NCBI RefSeq assembly: GCF_000003815.2
Contig: NC_049979.1
Location: forward strand, 21,904,518 to 21,968,517
Direction of reading: 5' to 3'
Length of the DNA: 64,000 bases
DNA from: Branchiostoma floridae
Taxonomy: Eukaryota; Chordata; Leptocardii; Amphioxiformes; Branchiostomatidae
Positions 1 through 35,473 of this stretch are shown one piece after another; the stretch's first letter is position 1, and every line of letters starts with the position of its first letter. The notes beneath the pieces were generated by a model that was not told where the DNA came from, made no database searches, and was given only the letters and a program-made list of their open reading frames with translations. The position numbers and the translations under genes were made by a program.

Positions 1-841
1 TTTCATTACACCAGGAATAGAAACATATTAAGGTCTTTCTTTAGGACAAGAATCAGCCAAAAAGTTCACAATAATGCATTTAAACAAGAGACTCGTAATC
101 CCTAAAAATCGTCATGTAGGTGTGAACTCTTCGATTTCTTCTTTATAGTGTTCCAAATGTAGAACTGGCATGGAAAACACATTCTGTGGCATTTACCGTC
201 GTCATTTGTCGTGAGCCTACTGCCACACAACATGTTATGGTACAAGCAGAAGAAGTAAACCCTTAATGGCTTGTGACATTTTCCTTGATACCTTGATGGG
301 AAGCTAAAAGGCATGCAGTATTTATGTGTGCTGACACAGATATGCCAGCCTAAGAAATACTGTAAATTCATGTTACGTTTGCGGCAATTTTATTTTGTAC
401 AATGGGGTTATCAATTTTAGATTTGCATTGATAACAATTGTGTAGTACAATATACATGGTAATTTTGTGGAAACGCATGTTCGTAGTGTTATAAATTTAC
501 AGTTTAGAGGAGAGTGGTGGGATATTAAAACCATTGTGAACATTTCAAGATTTACAGTCCAGCATGAGCTTCCTGAGATTTTTCCAAGGCTAGTAGATAA
601 GGAAGAAAGGTCAGCACAACAGATCACTATCGGTTATGATTTGTTTTGTTCCTGTAGTTAATGGTAGTTGTAATAGAATTTCAAATTTCTATAATGGGGC
701 TATCATTCAGGCCGAGTTTGCCATTCTAATCATTATTTGTGTCAATCACAAAATCATAGTAGGAAGAAAAAGTTCATTGTTACAGTTATCTGTAACTTTT
801 CATTGTTATTTCCATGAAAAAGGAAGTTATTGTTTGGATGG

Positions 842-900
842 GTGTTTGTATGTTTGTTTGTGTTTGTGTGTATTTGTGTGTACGTGTGTGTGCCTTTGTT
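842..900. repeat. TG-rich microsatellite tract
   Basis: Degenerate TGTT/GTGT run in the first PHLDB intron of the window. It runs into a short A/T-rich segment; no other feature is seen in 1-1207. Confidence 0.7.
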
Positions 901-1207
901 TCGGTATATTTGTGGTCAGCATAACTTAAGAACCTCCGGATGGATTTATATTTTTTTTTTCAACTTCTTGTCTGTGTAACTTACATTCCGGATATGGTTT
1001 GGTCTTGATTTTTTTCACACTTACAGGGTAAATGTAAATTCTCACAGTTAACTCACAGTATACTAATGGTGATGTTTTGTAAAGCTTATGGTTATCCTTT
1101 ACATTTTAACTCCCCTCTTGCATGCCCCTTTTACGAGTCTAGCAATTGGGGAGTAAAGGGTCAATGAGATTCAGAATCAATAATTTTGCCTTCTTTGTCT
1201 CTTGCAG

Positions 1208-24623
<23,416 letters not shown>

Positions 24624-26463
24624 GTCTACAAACCATCACCCCAGCCACCCTACTTCACTTTGTTTATATGTATCACCATTGGTGCAACAATTTGTATCAC
24701 ATTTTATTGTTGTGCCATCTTTATCCAAGATCAAAAACTTCAATTTTCATGTACATCTTAGTGATATATGTTGTGTAGAAGTTGGTCGTAACTTCTAATG
24801 TTACAACAGTAGGAGGCTGCAAGAATTCTTGGTCTTCTAAGAAGACTTGAGGTACAGGGTGACGCAGAAGGACATTCACTTCTTACTGACTGAGAAAATC
24901 TACATGTGTGTCTGAGCAATGAAAGCAATGGCTTACAAATGCAAGCTAAGGGTGTATTTGCTTGTTGCATTATACAGTTTGTATTGTATGATGTTGAATC
25001 GAATGAGTATGGGTGGCTGGAAGTTAACTGTACCATATTGTACAGGGAAGCATGTTTTTCTGGGGTGTGCTGCTAGCCTTTTTTAACAAACATTTTATCT
25101 GTGCATTGGTGGTGGTGATACTTGTGATGTGCCAGAAACTGTCTTTGAGACAAAGAAGGTCTTGACAAACAAAATTCTTTCAAAGAAAAAAATATTTTAC
25201 TATATCTTCCAACAGCTACAAGAAATACAGTAACATGGTTGGAGTACATGTTACTTTTTCTAGATATTTGTCCAAGGAAATCTACCTGAAGAAAAGGGAT
25301 TTCGATGATGTTTTTATATGTTCTGTGCAATGATACTATGTGGTGTTTTATCTTATGATTTTAGTCTCACTGAAGACCCATGGTCTGTTTAGTATTGTTT
25401 ATTCATATAAATAGGAATTATTGTTTTTATCACACATATTAGTCACTGTTTTAAATGGTGGTAATGTACGTAGGGTATTTCAGTGCTTGGTATTGTTGTC
25501 ATACCAGTTTTGCCATTTGTAATAAGTTTTATTTCTGTACATGTATCTACAAAAAACTAATGACTTGAAAATACAAACAATACTAATGTTATTTATCACA
25601 AGAACTAATAGACAAGTTTAAGTAATATTTTTATACAGTCAAAACTGCCTCTTTCTCTACGAGCTACCACATGTATGTATTGCTTTCTTACCATACGCCG
25701 TGCCATAGTAAGTGAGAAATGTTACATTTTGTAAACGAAAAACTTTTTACAATGGTGCCTCTGTTGCAATAACGCCCTGCTAGTCTCATAGTAGGATAAA
25801 AATCATGTCTCCTGTGGTGCTGGTTTTCAACAAACTATTTTCCACATCAACTCTTAGCAAACCATGCCCAATACGTGCATGCCGATGCCCACTGCCTTTG
25901 AAGACAAAACAGGTTTTGCAATCGCAAACCTGTAAATAATGCAGGTCACACAGTATGTTTGCTGTATATCTACATTCGTAAGGCACTTTTATGTTCTACC
26001 AATGATTATTTTAATGCACATGTTATAGCTTACTGTCATAGGCTTTAGTCTATTGTGAGCTGGGGACAGTTTGCAGTTAACTGGAAATGCAAACTTGAGG
26101 GGTGAGCGGGCACAGACTGAGGGTATAGTTGTGAAAGTATACGCGAGCTGGCAAGTGTGTCTTCTCGTTAGGTATTACAGAGTTATCACTTGAACCTTAA
26201 AGAAAAGGTGTGATTGTGCCTGAATCACAGGCGTTCAACGCTCCTTTTTCAGGCAGATGAAATGGTGAATTGTAAGCATTGTAAAGGTGAGGGTTGCGTG
26301 TCTCGAGCTCAATCTTGCCATATATACGCATATTATATATATCCTACCGCCGAGCACCGTACTACTGTCGCTTTGTAGTAGTGGGCTTTGTAAAAATGAA
26401 TTATTTACCATTATAAGGCTTTATGCAATTGTACAATGTTACATGACATGAACTAAATCGACT

Positions 26464-26469
26464 AATAAA
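26464..26469 (+). terminator. Candidate poly(A) signal for PHLDB
   Basis: This is the first canonical AATAAA I find on the plus strand after the PHLDB stop, about 1.84 kb downstream. A T/G-containing stretch follows within 40 bases. It lies 540 bases short of the convergent 3' end of the minus-strand FN3 receptor gene. Use is not proven. Confidence 0.35.
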
Positions 26470-26689
26470 ATTCACAAAGGGATATTCCAGTGTATTGAAA
26501 CTCTTTCTTTGGAAATGTCTACTGTGTGGCTTTTCTATAGTCAGTCGACTTGAATGTAAAATAAGAGAACATTGTTTAACCCAATGTGGTTGAGAGCTCG
26601 CTTCCCTCCCATAGCCCCACCAACCTCTGTGAAAATGCCAAGTATAATCATTACAGTGCAACTATGTAAGGGACTTGGAGCCGCCCTCT

Positions 26690-26790
26690 CGTTGGTCAAA
26701 CATCTAATTGCCATGCTATCATTGGTTGAACATCTAATTGCCAGGCTATCATTGGTTGAACTGCCAAATGTGATGGACAGTCAGGATTAG
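26690..26790. repeat. Repeat family B (copy 2)
   Basis: Two and a half units of CTATCATTGGTTGAACATCT..GCCA followed by GGACAGTCAGGATTAGACT, the same end as at 61,800 and 62,975. Confidence 0.6.
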
Positions 26791-27011
26791 ACTGTTGGAC
26801 GACACCTGTGAGATATAGTTTTCACGTGTTGTTGTCACAATGTTGGCTTTGTAAGTTTGTTACAAGCGTCTAACTACTGAGTTGGGATGTATTGAAGTGC
26901 AGCAACTGAATCAGTGATGAAAATGATTGTGACAACAAACTCGCCTTCGAAATCGAGGTAAAAAACGTATATATATAATCTTATTCCCTTTGGGTAATTC
27001 TACCCAAACTA

Positions 27012-30000
27012 TCAAGCCGCTGAGAAGGCTCTAATGTGGGTCTTGTGCGGTGGCCGTAGGCTGGACTGTCCGTTCTGTGCGTTTGGCTGCTCTCCTGCGT
27101 CGTTGACTTTGTCGTTCTTCCCGTCGTGATTCTCCAGGGTTGCCTTTTCCTCGCCCTTCTCCATGTTGGACTCTGACGGTTGAACTCCACGTCCCTAGTA
27201 ATGACAAAAATTACAATGAAGTTGAAAGTCCGCCAAAATTATCTGTAATGCATATATTTGTATCATTAGTCAGCGAGGTAGAGGTGGTCTTGTTAGAACT
27301 GTTGACTTAACGTTATATTTCAAATTATAAGTATGGGTTAGGATCCCTAGCAGGCCCAATGTTGTGTCCTTGGGAAAACACTTATTTGACCTACTTCACT
27401 CGGTTCGTGTGAAAAAGAGAACATATAGCTTCAGTTAGGAGTCCATCTCGGGTCGAGTGGATCAAACACAGTTGGTCTTACAGACCTTGTACATATACAA
27501 CTGTACAAATCTAGCTTGTTACCCCTGAATGTGTTTCGTCTCTTATGTGGAACAAAATTACTAACACCGCCCGTACGTCTAGTATTCAGTTCGAAGTAGT
27601 ATGGTTTCAAATTCGTGCTATCAACAAGGGAGAGTCATTCAGCACCAAGGACAGGGGTGGGATCTTCGTTTCAACTGTCTAGCTACTTTCTCATAGACAA
27701 GCTTCTCAAATGGTGAGCAGGCGAGTGTCTCTTCTATCTATCTATAAACAAAGAACAACTCTCATACCTTCTTCCCCCATCGCCCCTTGTTTTTCCACGT
27801 CCTTCGGAGAAGTAAGTATGCCACAACAATCAGTAGGATGAAGATTATGACGGCGATCGGTGCGGCGATGGCGGCTACGGGAGTGGCTGATGGGTCGCCC
27901 GAGGCCTGCTCAGTGGTGGTGTCGGTGTTACCGTCTCCCCCTGTAGCGGTATCCCCGGGCTGCTGGCTGTTCCCGGCGTCGTCTGAGGGAGACCCGGTGG
28001 TACTTGCACCGGTAGTAGTTGTAGTTGTCGCGCCGGTGGTTGCTGAGTACAACATAGAAGTTTGATAAGTGCAACAGAAAGTACAGGGACTTCCATAAAT
28101 TAACTACGAATTAAACTAGATGATAACTTAAATTGAGTTTGTCAAAGGAATACGTTGTCCTACAGCTAGTTAAAGCTTTTATCAAATGGCAAATAACCAT
28201 ATCCCTAGTCTTGCATAAGGTCTTATTCTTGTATTCCAACATCGTACCCTAAAATGGGTTGGCCTGAAAAAAAGTGCTGTGCTTTTCTATAGCGGTGAGA
28301 AATTACTTTTAGCCAGCCCAACTGATCAACAACTTCAAAGTGATGAAAGCTAGTTTGTTATTAAAACATTAGGTTGTTGGCATTTTATATGGTGTAAGGT
28401 AAATGTGCTTAACCTACCTACCTACCTACCTAGTCCCTTGACCTCCAGGTCGTTGGGGGGACAAGGTAGACATGAAGATCGAGAGTTGCCTCCAGGTTCT
28501 CATTAACACATTAGTTTAATGAAACATAATGATACATTTCATTAATAACGCGCCCATTTTACACGTTTTTCTACATCAGACAGAAATGACACCTTGACTC
28601 CGAAACGTGTAGGAAATGCCCGTGAAACATGTTGCCTTTACTTGTTTACTATAGTTGTAGATCAAGAAGAAGCTATGAATCACTTACTGGGCGGGTCCAA
28701 CGTAGTGACCTCGCTGAGTGGAGTCCACGGCCCTGTACCGTCGGAGTTAACGGCTGCGGCGCGAAACTCGTACGTCGTGCCGGGCTCCAGGCTGTCAATC
28801 ACCCACGTCCCACCAGCACCTACATCGTACAAAACATGTTGAAGTTCCACAAATAACAAGAAGAAATCTCGTACCACTGCGAACTATTTAGAGGTTTTCG
28901 CAATATCTTTTTTATTCACTATTGTAAACTTCTCGCTGCTTTTTGTCTATACACTTTCCTATATTGGCTCCCGCAAGGCAACAGATCTAGACATCTACAT
29001 ACGGTCAGTATTGACCATGGCAATATCCTAAATGATATCAGCCTTGCAGCTTTGGCTATGGCTTAACAGTCCTATAGCATAAAATTGAACACAGGAAATC
29101 GGATAGCCTTTGATAAACTATTCTATTAACTTCCTGGGACCTTTGACATACAGTCCTGTCAATGCCTCGGAGTGCCCGGCATTTGGAAATAAGCGCGGAA
29201 ACACATACAGACAAACGAACACACCAAAAGCAATACGTCCCATATTGTTTTCACGGAGATACTGATTAATTGGCATAATGAAAGGTCATTAGCAGAACGC
29301 TCGTTCTTCTGCCAGACGTAAAGGGCACGTTTTAAGCTGTAGGTACGCAAATGAGGACATCAGAAGGACATCAGTGTACCGTCTCTTGTCCTGAAGAGCA
29401 CCCAGTCGTCGTCACTTCCGGCGATCCGGTGCTGTATGGTGAAGTCGTTGACGGCACTTCCGCCCGGGTCAGACGGATCCCCGATGTTGATCTGAACCTC
29501 TGTCTGTGCGACGACTGGGAACCTGTTGATGGTAGGCGCTCCGGGGGCCTGACATTGTACCCCTGTCAACAACAACGAAATGCCGTTAAAAACTGTATCA
29601 ACCATATGACCAAATTCAAATGCTTCTGCAATTTCACAAAAGCTGCTAGAGGGTCCAAACCCATGTCACATCATCCCGAACACTAGCTATCTACCTCCCA
29701 AAAATCGTGACAATGACTTGTCCAAAACGCGAGATAGAAAAACCGCAAGTTCGACTGCAGGACAAAAAAACTTCCAGGGACCCTAAATCGATTTTTTTTC
29801 AATAGGATAAGATCTAACCAGATACAGATTTTAATGACAATCCACCCATAGCTTCCCGAGTTATGCTGTTCAAGCACATACATTCAAACGCTACCAAGAT
29901 ATAACGTTCTCGGTGAAGGTAATGAAAAAGCCTTTCCACGGACAAACGTAAAACTATAGAGCAGTGTTTTTTGTATTGGTTTGTGCTGTATTGATAATTG

Positions 30001-31786
30001 ATCGTATTCACTCAGAGTTAAATCAGTGGGAAGCTACTAGTGGTAAAGTATTAAGATCTCTTGCTTTCATTTCTAAACAAACTGTTTTGTAACCAAAGAC
30101 ATCACAGATGCTTATTCCAAACCAATAAATGCGCACCATAAAATCGATCAATCATCCACGTCAAGATCGGTGAAAGTCAAGTAGTTACCCACGGTGTGTC
30201 CTTTCCGTTCCAACATAGTGTTTTGATTATCGGTGACTGGATTATACAATGTATATACTTGACCACACACTTACACCGAGCTAAGACAAACATATTAGTA
30301 TAATGTCGCACCACCCACAGCAGATTTCCTTTCAATAATCATCCGGTGAGTCATATCGTTTTGATATTAGATTACATTTCTGAGTGAGAAATTTCTGAGT
30401 GAGAAAAGAATGAGACATTGGGGAACCAATTATTTTGTTCTCTTTGTATATTTTTTCCAAAGTAGAATATAAAGTTTACCCTGCGGCAAATGTTATGGTA
30501 ATAATCGTCGTTATTACCCCCTCACATTAGGCGCGATTCGATCGGACGACGAGTCTGCGAGCTCTAATTTACGAGGAGGCATGACCCTGATGCCGACGAA
30601 GAAATGGCAGAGTTCCCCCTTCCCGTCAGGGGCACGCCTCCTCGTAATTTAGAGCCGGCAGACTCGCCGTTCGACCGACTCGCACATAATGTGAGGGGGC
30701 ATTCGCCACCATCAACACCATATGATTTGCCGCCGGGCANNNNNNNNNNNNNNNNNNNNNNNNNNNNNNNNNNNNNNNNNNNNNNNNNNNNNNNNNNNNN
30801 NNNNNNNNNNNNNNNNNNNNNNNNNNNNNNNNNNNNNNNNNNNNNNNNNNNNNNNNNNNNNNNNNNNNNNNNNNNNNNNNNNNNNNNNNNNNNNNNNNNN
30901 NNNNNNNNNNNNNNNNNNNNNNNNNNNNNNNNNNNNNNNNNNNNNNNNNNNNNNNNNNNNNNNNNNNNNNNNNNNNNNNNNNNNNNNNNNNNNNNNNNNN
31001 NNNNNNNNNNNNNNNNNNNNNNNNNNNNNNNNNNNNNNNNNNNNNNNNNNNNNNNNNNNNNNNNNCGCGCCTAATGTGAGGGGGGTAATATGGGGGGAAT
31101 ATGGTTCCAACTTTTATTGGTCGACCAATGACAAGGGACATCAATTTTTTTGAACGAAGGAAACGATGTCCTTTATGTTGATAACCTGCATAATCTTAAC
31201 TGTATTTATTGCACACTTCGGCCGAAATCATTAGAAAAATTATTCCACTTTTTGCTGAACTCTACGGTAGAAGGCCTGGTAAAGGCTAAGTAAAAGACCG
31301 TCAAAAACGCTTTGATTCGTAGGCCACTCGAACTCATCGCGCATGTTATACTTTACCACAGAAAACGTAATTTTACTTATTGACTTCCGAGAATTCGTGG
31401 CCTTGTCCACGCCAAAGTACATGTATATGATTTGTAACTATTTGCATCTCGTTGGCACTCTATCAGTTTCTCAGAAAGCGATACGGCGGTAGATCAATTA
31501 CCTTTATGGTCTGAAGCACTTGGCACCATCGACGACGAACTGACGATGATTTTGGCGTTTGTCCGATCATTGATAGCTTAGTGTTTTATAGGACGTCGAC
31601 GTTTCTCTAGAAAAGGAACTGAATTTTGAAAACGAAGTTCTAACGTCTACCAAAACGGAAAATGACGTAGTAGAAAAGAAGAGGAAATAGAAAAAAAGCC
31701 GTGTAACTAAGCTGTACATGTGACTTACCTGTAAGCAGCAGTGAGCAAGCGACAGTAAATAAGCCCAGGTTAATGTTGCCAGCCAT
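27012..31786 (-). CDS. Small type I membrane protein: signal peptide, one FN3 domain, TM, charged tail
   Basis: Five minus-strand exons, all borders GT..AG: 31786-31729 (signal peptide MAGNINLGLFTVACSLLLT), 29562-29380 and 28819-28688 (the two halves of one fibronectin III domain, APGAPTINRF.. and WVIDSLEPGTTYEFRAAAV..), 28042-27768 (Thr/Gly/Ser-rich stalk and the TM helix VAAIAAPIAVIIFILLIVVA, then RRTWK), and 27194-27012 (60-residue hydrophilic tail, stop TGA). The first three introns are phase 1, the last phase 0. The predicted protein is about 275 residues and complete. The tail has no tyrosine, so no ITAM or ITIM. The FN3 fold is clear from the LEPGTTYEFRAAAVN motif. I recognise no named orthologue; adhesion or ligand-binding at the cell surface is an inference. 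Confidence 0.8.
27273..27511 (+). mobile_element. tRNA-derived SINE
   Basis: Head with GGTGGTCTTGTTAG, then GGATCCCTAGCAGGCCCAAT, TTGTGTCCTTGG, and 3' part GAGTGGATCAAACACAGTTG..GTACATATACAACTG. It lies just upstream of the minus-strand FN3 gene's last intron. Confidence 0.6.
28413..28432. repeat. (CCTA)n microsatellite
   Basis: Five CCTA units in an intron of the FN3 receptor gene. Confidence 0.85.
30514..31089. mobile_element. Terminal-inverted-repeat element split by an N gap, with internal hairpin
   Basis: Left end TTACCCCCTCACATTAGGCG (30514 onward) and right end CGCGCCTAATGTGAGGGGGG TAA are inverse copies differing by one G/C. Flanks are consistent with a TA duplication. Inside, 30,519-30,585 and 30,636-30,702 form a second long inverted pair (arms of about 65 bases containing CGAGTCTGCGAGCTCTAATT and its imperfect inverse). 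The middle is missing. It lies in the first intron of the FN3 receptor gene. Confidence 0.65.
30740..31065. other. Assembly gap (326 N) inside a repeat
   Basis: The gap is flanked on both sides by the same inverted-repeat element, which probably broke the assembly. Confidence 0.99.
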
Positions 31787-31873
31787 CTCCGTCCTGTGAT
31801 CCAGTCCTTCGCCTTCAAACTGTTTGTTCTGCCGACTCAGTGTGCAAACTGTTTCCCTCTGGTCCTGAGAACG

Positions 31874-31885
31874 CTTATTATATAG
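31874..31885 (-). promoter_or_regulatory. TATA-like box of the FN3 receptor gene
   Basis: Read on the minus strand this is CTATATAATAAG, about 90 bases upstream of the ATG at 31786. That would place transcription start near 31,850 with a 5' UTR of about 60 bases. It is a good TATA match at a plausible distance, but there is no independent evidence. Confidence 0.45.
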
Positions 31886-33759
31886 CCCGACGTGTCTTAG
31901 AAGCCCGGCCGGGTGAAATCAAGTGTTGTTTATCATCATCAAGCGCCAAGAATTTGTGCGTTGAAATTTGCCTTTTTGACAAGCTTTTGTTTTCCGAAAG
32001 GCGCATGGCTTTGATACCATATCATAAGCACGCTATTTTATAAAATCTGTACAATATGTCTGAGCATAAACTAGATGACAACTGTGTAATAAGTATCATA
32101 TCGATACAGTTTATTTGTTTGAAGTGTACGTAGCAAATTGTGGGGCCACAAACCAGGTAACCCTAGGCTGTTGTGTTGAAGTGCGCCGGGCGTGATGGGA
32201 GATTGACGCTGCTACAATCACACAGGTCACGGTGCCGTGTTCACAGGTAGCGCCCACACCTTGTTTACGTCCTCTCAGGTGCATGAGTAAGGTATGACTG
32301 TACCGCAGGGGGGCTGGCCTGGTAACCACTTCCCGGACTGGCACATTGGGGTGTTTTACCGGCCTTATGCCAAGGTCACATTTCCTAACTTTGCCAGGCA
32401 GCGCGGGATGTTTGCGGAAACGAAAAATGAAATGTTTATCAATGAATAGACACAAATTATGTTGATGCATTTCTTTTTACATTTTGTATTTTTTTTTCTT
32501 TTATAGTATACTAGTACTTTCCGTTCCCAAAAGCCGGTTTGGAAATGTGACGGTAGCATTAGACAATTTTCTGACGGCCCAACTCTCCTTCGGGAGTGAA
32601 GTAATTGTAGTCATAAATTGAATATACAAACAGGCGGATACCACGAAATATCCCCTGACCAAAAGTTTTATTTTTGTCCATTTTTATTTTTCAAAAACAA
32701 TATCGAAATGAATTCCACGATATAGATATGATGTCTTACGTAATAAGTTATTCGCATTTCTTTGTATATGCCATAAGCAAATCTGAATGCATCTTTAAAT
32801 AGATATGACATCTCTAACATTGCAAGAAACAAAAACCTACGACTAGCCCCACCGTTCTAACACGCTAATACTGATTTACTCGTGATGTCAACCTTTATTG
32901 CTTAGTATAATCTCCTGTTTCTATTTTGTACTTTATAGTTGACCGTACGACAGGTCTCTGTTCTTTCTGTTGCGTTAATAAAGAAATCAACCCCGTAAAA
33001 ATTCAACCGCGTGTGATCATAACCCTGACCGGGTATGCAGAACTTCAGCACCGAAGAAATACCGGAGAGGTCCAGTCCAGGTGGTTTCCAGGCTATCGCG
33101 GGGCTGGTACATTCTCCCATGTCTCACCTGGCTTCCTTTATACCAAGGATCCTTCACCGCTACTTCTCCCCAATCGAGCACAGCTAAGGAGCAATACTAG
33201 AACGTTCTTCCTCCTTTTGTATAGGAAGAAGCCCTATCGCTTTACCCTCTCAGTGACTCACTTTCTAATAAGTATAGCCAAGAAACGCCGTTGCCATGGT
33301 AAGAAAACAATACAAGTGACTAGAACATTCTTAGGCTTTTGGATTAAATGTTAGGTTATCCCATACGTGTATCAGATTGCCGTTTAAGTTTTCAGTGACA
33401 ATGTGGTTTCTATGGAAGTCAAACAAAGGAAAATAACGTAAATCCAACAGGTCAGATCAGTACGTTATATCGGCCACTATCGCCCGTCGTTCCTTCGTTC
33501 TTGTGACCGCATCGGAACGAAGTAAACAGCTACTTCAGGTTATCTAAGAGATTAGGGACACGTTGATGGTTCTTCAAGAGCCCTGTGCAGAACAAACACT
33601 AAAATGTGACAAATGTTGTTAAAATAACAGTTTTCATGCACCAGAGACAACAAAGCCCCTTTGATCCTGCTCTGTAACAGAACGGAGGAGGAATTTGCGG
33701 TGTGGTTTGAAGTAATAACTCAGATAATTTAGGGTGTTTGTTCCCTTTGTGAAAAAAAT

Positions 33760-34247
33760 TAGCAGTTTGGCGCATCATTTTGTCTTTGTTCACCTACTGT
33801 TAAGAAAACACTGTTCACATCTCACTGTTCCCTACTTTTTGGTGCGCAGTTATGGAATTCTTTTCGTACGACTGTTCTGTCGAAATGTCGCATTGCCTAC
33901 AACAGTTGTTTCCGTAGAATTATGAGTTTCCCTAGATCTTGCAGCGCAAGTGAAATGTTCGTGTGCAATCATACCGATACCTTTGACGCCAGATGGCGGA
34001 AACAGTGCCACTCCTTTGTACATAGGCTTTTCAATTCTACTAATACCATTATACAGTCCGTACTTAGGTCCGACTCTTTTTACAAGAACTCATTTTTCTC
34101 CAATCTCTGGCGCCGCCTCTACACATAGCCATAATATTGTCAGTTTGTCTTAAAATGTTGTACATATTCTTTTTCATGTTTTTCATGTTTGTCCCTACGT
34201 CATATGGGCCAGTGAGAGCCTGAAATAAAGAAATAATAATAATAAAA
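33760..34247 (+). mobile_element. CR1-like LINE 3' fragment
   Basis: The translated end (FDARWRKQCHSFVHRLFNST..IIQSVLRSDSFY..LW) has the character of the C-terminus of CR1/L2-clade reverse-transcriptase proteins. It is broken by a frameshift near 33,922 and followed by a short 3' UTR, GAGCCTGAAATAAAG and an (AAT)n tail, typical of this clade. 5' truncated; the start is approximate. Confidence 0.6.
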
Positions 34248-34941
34248 GTCCAAGCCTGCATGGTTGGTGTATCAAAGTCTCCAGATAGGCATTGTACAAA
34301 TATTATAATGAAAAGATGCCTCATTTCCACCGATTTGGATCAAGGCACTTGAAATGCTAGCGCTACTATTCCACTTGGTTTGGTACACAATAGTTCGTTA
34401 CCCTTGGCGATGACTAAGATTTTATTTCTATTGTCACCAAAATAGCAAATGAATAAGCTTGCAAACTTGGTATGACCTAATTCGATGACTCATTATGATT
34501 TTGGTCAAATTTTTGGATATCTGCCAAACCCTGTAAATATTACGAAAATATGACAGACAAGAGTGCATCTGGCAAAACAAGATATTCATTCCAGTTCTGT
34601 ATATTGTATCTCCAGACGAATTTTACAATAAGTAAACCCAGATATAACATTATGCGGCATGATAGGGTCAGGGACGTTCACGCTTAGCTCAGTGCATGAC
34701 CGCTAGTCCTAACAGTGTACCTTGCTCGAAAAACAACTTAAGTACAGCACCTACAACAACTTCGACTTCTTCAATGGCAAGAAAAACATCCCATGGCAGC
34801 TGTGTACAAGTTTCTGACTTAACCCCTTAATCGTGTCCTCAATCTTATTCATATATACACACTTTGTAAAAAAGAATTGGATGAATTTCCAAGACAGGTG
34901 ATACTTCGAAGTAACGTGGTTATTTTAAGTGCCTACTTAAA

Positions 34942-35250
34942 CCCCAGTCACACATTCCGGAACTTTTCACGAGTCTACTCCCGAACACTCCTCAACCAAG
35001 GAGGTTGAAAAAAGTTCTTTTTTCAACCTCCTTGCCCCAACCAAGGTCTTGTAGGTTGGGTGTATACGTAGCCTGGAATCATTCATATCCTAGCCCCAAT
35101 TCGCTCCTCTAATCACATTAAAGCAAAAAGTACTTTTCCCGACAATGATTTGTAAACTTTATGTAGGTAACCTCGACTACCAGCTGCAAACCACACATGA
35201 CCTTGCTCACGACTAACCCCCAACCATGGTCGGCTATGTGTGACAAGGGC
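34942..35250. mobile_element. MITE family D with internal hairpin
   Basis: About 310 bp. Ends CCCCAGTCACACATTCCGG and GGCTATGTGTGACAAGGGC form inverted termini of the form CCC..GTCACACAT. A perfect 16-base stem lies at 34998-35013/35018-35033 with loop GTTC. Related copies lie at 23,828, 44,990, 47,219 and, reversed, 54,100-54,420. Confidence 0.65.
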
Positions 35251-35473
35251 TTCACTTGATCAGCTGATATCTTCCTGTTGTATCATAGCCTAGGTACCAG
35301 CCATTTTATCTATACTCCATTAACTCGGTTGTCTTTGCTACAAAGCCAAAAGAAGCGAAAACTTCGGAAGCGACAGAGAGAGGGGAGTAAAGCAAAGAAG
35401 TCTGACGCCCAGGCTAGTTGTATCAATGTTCTCCCGCAGTCAGGTACAGTAGCCCCAGTCAGTTGGTACACTG

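Larger units (their letters stand above)
24624..27011. other. Convergent 3' region between PHLDB and the FN3 receptor gene
   Basis: This is AT-rich non-coding sequence, probably the PHLDB 3' UTR up to about 26.5 kb and then spacer. It holds a short repeat cluster at 26,690-26,790. I see no further gene; the ORFs present are short and lack splice or domain support. Confidence 0.5.
31890..35473. other. Intergenic stretch between FN3 and Ig-FN3 receptor genes
   Basis: No supported gene lies here. It contains a CR1-like LINE 3' fragment (33,760-34,247) and a MITE with a strong hairpin (34,942-35,250). Open frames at 32,111-32,470 (minus) and 32,926-33,354 (plus) show no domain, signal peptide or splice context. 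Confidence 0.5.

Noticed and set aside
32111-32470. 119-aa minus-strand ORF upstream of the FN3 receptor gene
   Set aside because: No recognisable domain or hydrophobic segment; GC-richer sequence alone explains the open frame.
32926-33354. 142-aa plus-strand ORF
   Set aside because: Mixed composition with no domain and no conserved-looking motif; likely chance.
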